Below are positions 28,907 through 36,661 of a stretch of 64,000 bases of DNA, one piece after another. The notes beneath the pieces were generated by a model. It worked only from the letters and a program-made list of their open reading frames with translations, did no database searches and was not told the DNA's origin. The position numbers and the translations under genes were made by a program. Position 1 is the stretch's first letter. Each line of letters starts with the position of its first letter. Source of the stretch: Planctomycetales bacterium. GTDB lineage: Bacteria > Planctomycetota > Planctomycetia > Pirellulales > Lacipirellulaceae. The stretch is taken from NCBI GenBank assembly GCA_020427155.1, contig JAGQOW010000002.1, positions 33,556-97,555 on the forward strand, written 5' to 3'.

Positions 28907-30187
28907 TCACACTCGCCCGGCAATCAGAGTTATATTCTGGCCGCCAAAGCCGAAGCTATTTGTCAGCACGGTTTTGCATTGATGATCGCGTGCTGCGTTA
29001 GGCACGTAATCCAGATCGCACGCAGGGTCTGGGGTTTCGTAGTTGATCGTCGGCGGGACAACGTTGTCTTGAAGTGACTTCAGGCATACGATCAATTCAG
29101 TCACTCCTGCGGCCGCGATTAGGTGACCTGTCATGCTCTTGGTGCTTGAAACAGGAATGCTATTGGCACAGTCGCCAAATACTTGACGAATCGCCAGGGT
29201 CTCGACCCGATCGTTTACCGCAGTACTGGTACCGTGGGCATTGATATAGTCGATCTCGTCGACGTTTTTTCCCGCGTCGGCCAGCGCCATCTTCATACAG
29301 CTTATCCCCCCGCGGCCTTCTGGGTGGGTATCGGTAATGCGAAACGCGTCAGCGGTTGTGCCGTAACCAAGAATCTCGCCATAGATCCTCGCGTCGCGAG
29401 ACTTGGCATGTTCGTATTCTTCGAGCACAACAATTGCCGCTCCCTCGCCCAGGACGAAACCATCCCGGTTCAAATCAAACGGCCTGGAAGCCTTTTCCGG
29501 TTCGTCGTTTCTTTCGCTCAGGGCCGTTAGCAGATTAAAGCCTGTAACTCCAAACGGATGGATCATGCTGTGCGTGCCGCCCGAAATCATGGCATCGGCT
29601 TCGCCGCGGCGGATGATTTCGGTTGCTTCGCCGATGGCCTGGCTGCTGGCGGCACAAGCAGTAAGACAATTCACGTTTGGACCCTGGGCATTGAACATAC
29701 CTGCCAGGTAGCCGACGGGCATGTTGGGCTCTTGTTCGAGTTCAGCAACGGGGTCAAGAATGGCCAGGCCCTTATCAACAAATGCCTTGAGATCGAGGTT
29801 GCCGTCGCCGGCTTGCACCGCTGCCGCCATCATGTCTGAAAAGCGAAAGAAATCTTGCTGGCCTTCCCCGGCTCCCAAGTAGACGCCGAATCGAGTTGGC
29901 TCGACAGTCCCCAGCACTCCCGAATCGACGACCGCTTGTTTGGCTGCTCCTGCGCCGAAACACGTGTGACGGCCCCGATCAACCCATTCGCCAGGGTCCT
30001 CGCCCTCGTCGGCGATTGACCAGTCCTTCACCTGAGCAGAAATCTTTGTCGGAAAGCTGCTGGCATCGAACAGCGTCGTGCGCGACACTCCGCTCTTGCC
30101 GGCGAGCAAGTTTTGCCAGAGTTGATCGACCGTATTCCCCAGAGGAGTCACGCAACCAATACCGGTGATTACTACACGTCGTCGCAT
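28907..30187 (-). CDS. fabF: 3-oxoacyl-[ACP] synthase II-type (KAS II)
   Basis: The 426-residue protein is a decarboxylating condensing enzyme that extends acyl-ACP with malonyl-ACP. It starts MRRRVVITGIGCVTPLG and has the full Cys-His-His set: Cys in LTACAASSQ (about 174), His in NAHGTST (about 318) and His in TGHLIAAAG (about 354). It ends with NSFGFGGQN, also typical. It is the last gene of a same-strand cluster with a dehydratase-like gene 70 bp upstream, an ACP and a second dehydratase-like gene. That setting, without ketoreductase or malonyl transferase, suggests a specialised acyl or polyketide-type product rather than the main fatty-acid operon, so the symbol marks the family only. 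Confidence 0.88.
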   Translation of the reverse strand: MRRRVVITGIGCVTPLGNTVDQLWQNLLAGKSGVSRTTLFDASSFPTKISAQVKDWSIADEGEDPGEWVDRGRHTCFGAGAAKQAVVDSGVLGTVEPTRFGVYLGAGEGQQDFFRFSDMMAAAVQAGDGNLDLKAFVDKGLAILDPVAELEQEPNMPVGYLAGMFNAQGPNVNCLTACAASSQAIGEATEIIRRGEADAMISGGTHSMIHPFGVTGFNLLTALSERNDEPEKASRPFDLNRDGFVLGEGAAIVVLEEYEHAKSRDARIYGEILGYGTTADAFRITDTHPEGRGGISCMKMALADAGKNVDEIDYINAHGTSTAVNDRVETLAIRQVFGDCANSIPVSSTKSMTGHLIAAAGVTELIVCLKSLQDNVVPPTINYETPDPACDLDYVPNAARDHQCKTVLTNSFGFGGQNITLIAGRV

Positions 30188-30257
30188 GATTTCCTTCCCT
30201 GACAGAATGGATATTTTTTTCTAGAGTCGGAATCGTTCACGGGCAAGATTGACCAGC

Positions 30258-30794
30258 TCACACTTCGGCAGCGCATTCCTCAAGTGGATAGTCGCTTTCC
30301 TGCATGGGAGTGCCGTCTGCTTTCAGGCCCACTTCGAACACACCTACCAGCGAGAGCCAATGCCGCAAGTCGCGGGGACGGAACAACCGAGTACCGAACA
30401 ACCCATCAGTTTCTTCATCGAGACGGGCGTAGAACAACAGCGCTTCGGCGTGCAGTTTGTCGCCCACATGGGCGGTAGCCTTTACCGCAGCCCCGTCACC
30501 GCGTACCCATTCGATTTTTACGCGATAGGTCAGTTGGTCGCCGTTGCGAACACAGGTGAAGAACTCAGCTTTGGCTATTTTACCCAGCACGACAAGTTCG
30601 CTGAAACTATATGTTTCGCTAACGAGGAGTCCGCCGGCCTGTGCCATACCCTCGGTCACCAGCGAATTGGGCATGATCGGATAACCGAGCATGTGATCGT
30701 GCATATGGTCTTCCGACAGCGAGACCCCCTTCACGGCGACTGCATGCGAGCCACAAGCAAACTCGGTGAACCGATCGATCCAAAACCAACGCAT
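30258..30794 (-). CDS. FabA/FabZ-like hotdog protein (probable 3-hydroxyacyl-ACP dehydratase)
   Basis: The 178-residue protein begins MRWFWIDRFTEF and has the FabZ-type active-site segment HMLGYPIMPNSLVTEGMAQ, with His34 and Glu48 in the positions of the catalytic pair. It departs from the usual MPGVLxxEAxAQ: Asn replaces Gly and Gly replaces Ala. A C-terminal extension of about 30 residues follows the hotdog fold. It should remove water from 3-hydroxyacyl-ACP if active. It shares its His34/Glu48 spacing and MRxxxxDRx start with the product of 31439-31933, so the two are paralogues in one cluster. It lies between the ACP and KAS genes, on the same strand. Confidence 0.82.
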   Translation of the reverse strand: MRWFWIDRFTEFACGSHAVAVKGVSLSEDHMHDHMLGYPIMPNSLVTEGMAQAGGLLVSETYSFSELVVLGKIAKAEFFTCVRNGDQLTYRVKIEWVRGDGAAVKATAHVGDKLHAEALLFYARLDEETDGLFGTRLFRPRDLRHWLSLVGVFEVGLKADGTPMQESDYPLEECAAEV

Positions 30795-30916
30795 CTTGTC
30801 TCTCTCCAGAACGACAAATGCTCACGGACGATAAAACGCCCGATTTGTAGCACTCCGCCGAGGCCATTCACCGACCGGCGGCATGGCCTTCGCAAATAGG
30901 AATTCTATCGTCTCGG

Positions 30917-31303
30917 CTAGGCGGCGAGCTTGTACGCCACGAAGTTGACCATGTCCTTCACCGTAAGTTGCTGACCGAGATTCTGTACGACAGGCTCTGC
31001 TTCGAACTTGGTCAGGTCGGCAAAGGGCATCCGCTCGCGGAGCTTGACGATCCCTGCTTCATTTACCTTGCCGTCTTGCACATAGTCGGCATTGGTGAGA
31101 ATATCCTCGGGAAACAATTCGCCACGTTCGATCTTGATATCAAAGGCTTTCTCAAGCCGAAAGACGATATCCAGAAAGTCAATCGACTCGGCATCGAGAT
31201 CGCCTTGCAGGGTGGCTGTGGCTGTGACTTCGTCGTCGTCGACCCCTAAGGCGTCGACAAGAGCTTCGCGAACCTTTTCAAAGATTTCTTCTTCAGATGG
31301 CAT
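30917..31303 (-). CDS. Acyl carrier protein with C-terminal extension
   Basis: The 128-residue acidic protein has an ACP fold signature in its first 85 residues: helix I (EIFEKVREALVDALG), then DLDAESIDFLDIVFRLE with Ser40 as the likely phosphopantetheine site (ESID in place of the common DSLD). After helix IV it continues for about 45 residues (KFEAEPVVQNLGQQLTVKDM and on), longer than the 75-80-residue ACP of fatty-acid synthesis. It lies between the two dehydratase-like genes and upstream of the KAS gene, so it is presumably the dedicated carrier for this cluster. It would need a phosphopantetheinyl transferase encoded elsewhere. Confidence 0.88.
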   Translation of the reverse strand: MPSEEEIFEKVREALVDALGVDDDEVTATATLQGDLDAESIDFLDIVFRLEKAFDIKIERGELFPEDILTNADYVQDGKVNEAGIVKLRERMPFADLTKFEAEPVVQNLGQQLTVKDMVNFVAYKLAA

Positions 31304-31438
31304 CTTCGTGTCAACCTCCGCTAAAGTGTCAATGCAACGATTCCGCCAGAGCTGATGCCTAGGACCGTGAGTCGCTGCTTAGTTTGGAATGGCTCGTTCT
31401 GGATAGGATAGTACTCAACTTATGGAAGGCATTCCAAC

Positions 31439-31933
31439 TCACAGCTCGACAGCTGCGACGGTGGTGCCCCGAGTCAACAGTGATCCTGTGGTACGTTGAT
31501 AGGCGATCATACGCTCGTCAAGCGAGGCTTGGCGGGGGTCGTTGTCGGCCAAGTTGTAGCGTTCCAGCACCAATCGGCCGCTGACCGAAAGGCGACCATC
31601 GACCTCTCCTTGAAATCTCATTTTGACATATCGCTCTTCACTTGCCGTTTGCTCGACTCGCATCGTCAAAGCATGGCCTGGAGTGACAAAATCGGCATAC
31701 TTCACCGATCGCGCTTCACTCAAAACGATGATGCTGTGAGCATAATTCTCGCTGAGACGGACCAGCCAAGCCCCCGCTTGTGTTGCAGCTTCCAGCATAA
31801 AGACGCCGGGCAGTACCGGGAACTCTGGGAAGTGATCCGACAAATACTCTTCTGCAAGCGAAACGTTCTTGACCGCCGTGAGCTCAGTGTCGGGCTCATA
31901 GGAGCAGATCCGATCCAAAAGCCAAAATCGCAT
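31439..31933 (-). CDS. FabZ-like 3-hydroxyacyl-ACP dehydratase
   Basis: The start is the ATG at 31933 (MRFWLLDRICSYEP), chosen over a TTG five codons up because the paralogue at 30258-30794 also begins MRxxxxDR. The 164-residue hotdog protein has DHFPEFPVLPGVFMLEAATQ, a near-standard FabZ active site with His34 and Glu48. It is the first gene of the cluster dehydratase, ACP, dehydratase, KAS on the minus strand. Presence of two dehydratase-like proteins beside one ACP suggests either a heterodimer or distinct steps. It is cytoplasmic. Confidence 0.86.
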   Translation of the reverse strand: MRFWLLDRICSYEPDTELTAVKNVSLAEEYLSDHFPEFPVLPGVFMLEAATQAGAWLVRLSENYAHSIIVLSEARSVKYADFVTPGHALTMRVEQTASEERYVKMRFQGEVDGRLSVSGRLVLERYNLADNDPRQASLDERMIAYQRTTGSLLTRGTTVAAVEL

Positions 31934-32142
31934 AGGCGGTAATCCCAAGAACAGCAGATAGCTGAGTTAAATGGGGTGAGTTGAGAAAATAGTGAACTGG
32001 AGATTATAGCTGTCCCTGTAGAGCACAGCAACGGCGAGAAGCCCCGTTTTCGCCACAATTCGGGGCAAGATTGCACAGAAAGCAACAAACAGGAAAACCT
32101 TGCCGGCGAGTAGACGGTAGCTGCGAGTTTTCCGGCGATTCC

Positions 32143-33750
32143 CTAGTTTCCGTCAAGCTCGCGGAGTTGTTGGCGAGCACGCTCCACGAGTGGTCCAAGC
32201 TCCTGATTGCCGGAGTAGAGAGAGATGACGCTGTCGAGTACGCGTCGGGCTTGAACCAGCTGCCCGTCGGAGGCCAAGGCCTGGGCTCGAACTAGCTGGG
32301 CCTGCACAAAGGTCGACTGATCTTCGCCCGGGCCTTGTTCCAATCGAATGCGCCGAGCCTGACGCTGGGCTAATTCGACATAGGCCTGATCGTCCTGATC
32401 CTCGCTCTTAGAAAACAGGTTGATCATTGCGTCGTATTTTTGCCAGGCCGTCATCCGATCGCCGATCTGCTCGTAACGCCAGGCTTCGCCGTATTGTCGT
32501 TCCGACTCCGACTGGGGTGGTCGACCAAGTCGCTCGTTGCTCTTCATGCGCTTCTCTGCACGATGCATCGCGAAGCGCCGGTCGAACTCTTCAATCTGGT
32601 CGGCATACTTCGTGTCGGGGAATCGCTCTTTCAGCGATAGAAGGTATCGGTCCTCAGCTTGTTGCCAATCGAGGACGTTTTCCGACTCCATGAGCGGTTG
32701 TGCTTTGGCGAACAGTGCATCTTCTCCGGGCGGAAGCATTGCCCAAATGCCGAGGCCTAGTAAGGCTGCCAGACACAAGGCCAGGAACCAGGCCCGTTCG
32801 TAGAAAGGGCTGGTATCTGGTCGAGAAGTCTTTCGCCGCCGAATTCGGTGCAGTTCGCTGCGCTCCTTATCAACCGTCAAAGTCCCTTGTCGGCCCGACC
32901 AACCGTGCTGCGCCGCCCCCATGCCTGAGGCGACCTTTTGCTTGGCGTCGACGATTGCCCGATGAGTTTCCTCAGCCGATGGCAAGCGGTCGCTTCGTTT
33001 CACGGCCAGTAATTTGGAAATCAGCACGTCGAGCCACACCGGGCAGTCGAGCACTTTGGCGGAGACTCGCTCGGCAGGAGCAGCTCGTCGCGCTTCGACC
33101 AACTGAGCAGGAGTGTCTGCCGGCCAAGGATACTCGCCGGAGAGGCATTGAAAAAGGATGACCCCCAAGCTGAACAGATCCGTCGTGGGCAAGGTTCCCG
33201 ATTGCTTGCCGCGAAACACTTCAGGCGCGACGTAGTGAGCAACCTCCATAGGCGAACGCAGTCCGAGCAGGTCGTCTCGATCAGCCCAAGCACAGTCGAA
33301 ACCGACCAACTTGGTTTCTCCGCTTTCGGGCAACAAGATGCGCCGCGGGGTTAATCTGCCATGCACGAAACCTTCGCGGTGGGCGTGCTGCAAGGCCTCG
33401 CAGACCGAATCGACAATATCGGCAATCATTTCCCATGGCAGACGACCACGGCGGTCAAGTTGATCCCATAGCGACTCGCCCTCGACCAATTCAAGTGCCA
33501 AATAAGGCTGCCCCTGGTCGACGGCGCCGCCGTAGCAGCGGGCGATTCCTGGATGGATCAGCCGCTGGAGCTGCTTCACGTCTTCTGGAAAGGTGCTGCC
33601 GCCCATTGGGCGATTGATAAGGCTCTTGGGCAAGAGTTTGATCGCCATCGAGACTTTTCGCTCGACGTGGATTCCGCGGAGCACATTGCTTTCCGCCAGG
33701 CCATCCAGAGTTTCTTCGAGAGCGAAAGGTCCGATGCGAGTTCGTTGCAT
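32143..33750 (-). CDS. Membrane-bound Ser/Thr pseudokinase with TPR-like exterior domain
   Basis: The start is the ATG at 33750 (MQRTRIGPFALEETL); the frame is open 59 codons further up. The 535-residue protein has a kinase-like domain (about 5-275). The ATP-anchoring Lys is present (AIK, Lys38), but the Gly-rich loop is absent, the catalytic loop reads VHGRLTPRRILL instead of HRDLKPxNIL (near 132), and DFG is replaced by GFD (in KLVGFDCAW, near 148). The APE-like motif (APEVF) and later lobes are kept, as in a pseudokinase. A single membrane segment at about 315-335 is followed by an outer domain of helical, TPR-like character with Arg/Gln-rich repeats. It probably acts as a scaffold or sensor. 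Neighbours are unrelated. Confidence 0.82.
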   Translation of the reverse strand: MQRTRIGPFALEETLDGLAESNVLRGIHVERKVSMAIKLLPKSLINRPMGGSTFPEDVKQLQRLIHPGIARCYGGAVDQGQPYLALELVEGESLWDQLDRRGRLPWEMIADIVDSVCEALQHAHREGFVHGRLTPRRILLPESGETKLVGFDCAWADRDDLLGLRSPMEVAHYVAPEVFRGKQSGTLPTTDLFSLGVILFQCLSGEYPWPADTPAQLVEARRAAPAERVSAKVLDCPVWLDVLISKLLAVKRSDRLPSAEETHRAIVDAKQKVASGMGAAQHGWSGRQGTLTVDKERSELHRIRRRKTSRPDTSPFYERAWFLALCLAALLGLGIWAMLPPGEDALFAKAQPLMESENVLDWQQAEDRYLLSLKERFPDTKYADQIEEFDRRFAMHRAEKRMKSNERLGRPPQSESERQYGEAWRYEQIGDRMTAWQKYDAMINLFSKSEDQDDQAYVELAQRQARRIRLEQGPGEDQSTFVQAQLVRAQALASDGQLVQARRVLDSVISLYSGNQELGPLVERARQQLRELDGN

Positions 33751-33999
33751 GCCAAGAGACCCCTCATGAGGTGATTCAAGTAACGTCGGAGAACTTGCGA
33801 GATCAGTTCGCACGGAGTGCGTTCCAACCCGAGTACTCCTTACCCCCCCTGAGATCGCCTTCTCTAGTCCGCCGAGAGCTTTCTGACCACACAGCCACAA
33901 CCGCATAGACGGACGCCGGCATCGCACTGGCCATGCGAAAAACCGGACGGATTGCTTCCTGTCAGTCCATTCTAGCCAGAAGTCGCAGTCTGGATCAAT

Positions 34000-34641
34000 T
34001 CAGTGGCTGGCTGGCGCTTCGCCTTCTGCTTTCTTTAGCGGCGGCTCGGGCTTGCCGCCGACGATCTTGGCATGATCGATGTTTTCTTCGATATGCCGCA
34101 AGATGGTGTTGGTGGTGACGCGCTCGTAATTGCAGTCGTCTAGCACGAGTTTCTTGGTCCGACCGCCGGCATCGTATTTGAGCTTAGCAATCCCTTTCTT
34201 CTGCCACTTCTTCTTGTTGAGTTCGACAATCTGGTCGAGCGTTAGCTCGTCGCCCATGCTTGAGGTAAGAGTCGAGTCGTTAAGTTCAATCCAGCGTCCT
34301 CGGTTCAGGAGCAGTTGAAACAGAAAGAAGAGTCCGATCGGCCCCAGGATGCCTGCCATGACAAACTGGGAGTTAATGTCATAGTCCGATCGGGGTTTCC
34401 CAGGGTCATTGGTCGGCCAGCCACGTTCAGCTGCATATTCTTTCCATTGGTCGACGATGTCTTTCGGGTCGAGCTGGCTGTGCTCTTCTTTAAATTCGAT
34501 GAAGGCATTGGCGCGAATGCGTTGGTTTGGATACCCTACCAGCCCATCATAAAAGCAGTACAGGGTCATTCCCAGGCAAAAGGAGCCAATGATACCCAGT
34601 CGCACCAAGTGGCTCGTATTAATATTGGTCCTGACCGTCAT
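34000..34641 (-). CDS. Hypothetical two-TM membrane protein
   Basis: The 213-residue protein has two hydrophobic segments, near 13-32 and 94-112 (VMAGILGPIGLFFLF), with about 60 polar residues between them. The C-terminal 100 residues look soluble and include KKKWQKKGIAKLKYDAGGRTKKLVLDD, which reads like part of a PH-like or DUF-type beta domain. The tail is Pro/Lys/Glu-rich. No family is recognised with confidence. It stands alone on the minus strand, 249 bp from the pseudokinase gene and 240 bp from the Gfo/Idh gene. Confidence 0.72.
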   Translation of the reverse strand: MTVRTNINTSHLVRLGIIGSFCLGMTLYCFYDGLVGYPNQRIRANAFIEFKEEHSQLDPKDIVDQWKEYAAERGWPTNDPGKPRSDYDINSQFVMAGILGPIGLFFLFQLLLNRGRWIELNDSTLTSSMGDELTLDQIVELNKKKWQKKGIAKLKYDAGGRTKKLVLDDCNYERVTTNTILRHIEENIDHAKIVGGKPEPPLKKAEGEAPASH

Positions 34642-34881
34642 GCGATCGATTCTCCGAGCGACGATGAAAAGTTGCTTGCAAAACTAGCGAGAACATTGAA
34701 CAAGTTCACACTATACAACATGCTCAGAGACGGCAGAAGTTGCAACACGGCAAACCACTATCGAGGCCGGCTGTTAGACATTTCAGGTGGAACAATCGTT
34801 CCAAACGTCTCAGCCAACCCAGGGCGTCACGCCCTCTTGTCCCTGAGTCTTGCCAAACGCTGCGAAGTACCCTACTGGGAA

Positions 34882-36063
34882 TCACGAAACTATCGGCCAT
34901 TTGAACGTTGAGGTAAGTGGAACACGGCGTCCAGTCGCCTGCGACTCGCGAGTCGCCTGGATAACTTCCAAAACATGCAGAGCGTGCTCCGGCGTGATAA
35001 GCAAAGGTTTGTTTGTCGCCAGGCTTTCGGCCGCCAGCGAGGCTCCCATCTCCCACAGGAAAGCCCCTTTGTCCGGGACAAAGCGTTTCTGCGCGGGCGC
35101 CTCTCTTGTCGCTACATCGACACCGTGAGGGTCCCAGTCGTAGCCTACCAGTCCCATATAACCCGAATGGCCGTTAATCCGAATTGTGTGCCGTTGCTCT
35201 TTCTCGCCGTCGTGGCCGCGAGGATTGAAGTAACTGAAACCGGATTGGACGTGGGAGATTACGCCCGCAGCATGCTCCATTAGCAGCATGGCATTGTCCT
35301 CGGCCACGACATGGATTTCGCCGATATCTCGAATATCGCGCGTAGGAGTTATTACGCTGGTCATCGCAACAACCGACTTCGCGGGGCCTAGGAGCCCGGT
35401 CAACGTCGTCAGGTTGTAGACCGCGAGATCCGGGAGGCTGCCTCCCCCCTCTTCGTAGAAGAATTTCGACCAGTTGGGGCCGCCGTGGCCGTAATCGGCA
35501 TGAGCTGCTGCTAATCGTCCGAGCGTCCCTTCTGCGAGAGTTTTTGCCATGAAGGCAAACTGGGGACTGGCCACCATTGCTGGAGCGGCCCAAATATGGA
35601 CGCCCTTCTCAATCGCCGTAGCCAGTATCTTTTGGCCAGCGTCGAGTGAATTGGCGATTGGTTTTTCGCTCCACACATGCTTTCTTGCTTCGATGGCCTG
35701 CATGTTCAGGCGCTCGTGTTCTTGCATGTCGGTAAGATTTACCAGGAGATCGAACGGAGCCCCGGCCAGCATCGCGTCGATATTGGGGTATTGATTGGGA
35801 ACTTTGTACTCTTCTGCCTGTTGTTTCGCGCGCTCGGGGATGATGTCGCAGACACTCACGAGCTTGACATAAGGGCACTGTGCAAGATGAGGTAAATACG
35901 CGCGAGAAACGCTACCACAGCCAATCACGCCGACTCGTACCGTCGTTTGCTCAGCCGACAGGGCAACGTCGGCGGCCAAGCCCAAAGCGGTCCCCACGGC
36001 GGCTCCAGCCTCTAGAAAGCCGCGTCGATCGATAGGCTTTGAATGATCCATGAGTGTTCCCAT
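34882..36063 (-). CDS. Tat-exported Gfo/Idh/MocA-family oxidoreductase
   Basis: The 393-residue protein begins with a twin-arginine signal (DRRGFLEAGAA near 12-22, then a hydrophobic run). The dinucleotide-binding fold follows (VRVGVIGCGSVSRAYLPHL near 42-60), with the family EKP motif (VWSEKPIANSL near 130) and the C-terminal substrate-binding sheet. Gfo/Idh/MocA enzymes oxidise or reduce sugars and polyols with NAD(P), which stays bound in exported members. Substrate is unknown. An ATG four codons in gives nearly the same protein. Multiple such exported members are typical of planctomycete genomes. It is monocistronic. Confidence 0.9.
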   Translation of the reverse strand: MGTLMDHSKPIDRRGFLEAGAAVGTALGLAADVALSAEQTTVRVGVIGCGSVSRAYLPHLAQCPYVKLVSVCDIIPERAKQQAEEYKVPNQYPNIDAMLAGAPFDLLVNLTDMQEHERLNMQAIEARKHVWSEKPIANSLDAGQKILATAIEKGVHIWAAPAMVASPQFAFMAKTLAEGTLGRLAAAHADYGHGGPNWSKFFYEEGGGSLPDLAVYNLTTLTGLLGPAKSVVAMTSVITPTRDIRDIGEIHVVAEDNAMLLMEHAAGVISHVQSGFSYFNPRGHDGEKEQRHTIRINGHSGYMGLVGYDWDPHGVDVATREAPAQKRFVPDKGAFLWEMGASLAAESLATNKPLLITPEHALHVLEVIQATRESQATGRRVPLTSTFKWPIVS

Positions 36064-36661
36064 CGAGAATGATTGGCAAACGAAGTCAAACTTTTCTGAG
36101 CAATTTGCTCAAACTTGTCTTGCTGAAAAGGGGGCCTTTATCGAAAGCTCATTGCGCTGCTTGGCAAAAACTTTCCGACAACAGCTCAATTACACGAATA
36201 TTAGATCAATTGGGTAGAGGATGCTCAAGCAGATGCCCCGCGGTCATTGATTGGAATAGTAGTAGTTGACAATCCAAGCGAGGCACCGCAGCTCCAATGA
36301 ACGTTCTGGCCCCGCTAGAGCCGATCATACGTCGTTCAGGCCTGAGTTTTGGGGAGGAAGCAAGCTAACTGAACCTCACATTCCTAGCCGAGAGTCTCGC
36401 GGAAGAGTACCAGAGATCTCGTGGGCACGAATTCGTACGAGGAGATGAATTTTGTGTTAAGCCCTCAATACAAAGGGCCCACAGATTGATAGCCTGAACT
36501 GCAAATCGGGCGAGTTTTTGCAAGGTCATGGCTCCACAGATATTTCGACCGGAATCGGCCGGTTGTGCTCCCGTTCCTTGGTCGTCTAGGCGGGCAAAAA
36601 GCCTTTGGTTTCTAGATAGCTGAGAAGAAGGTTACAATAGTGAGGAGGGGGGTGAGACTAC
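36064..36661. other. Long intergenic region upstream of the pyruvate kinase gene
   Basis: These 598 bp lie between divergent genes. Near the right end a TACAAT at 36633-36638 has a poor -35 (TTTCTA, 36609-36614, 18-base spacer) and could be the promoter of the plus-strand gene; GAGGAGGGGGG just before 36662 is its ribosome site. Elsewhere I see only short frames without protein character. It is longer than needed for two promoters, and an unannotated RNA cannot be excluded. Confidence 0.4.
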
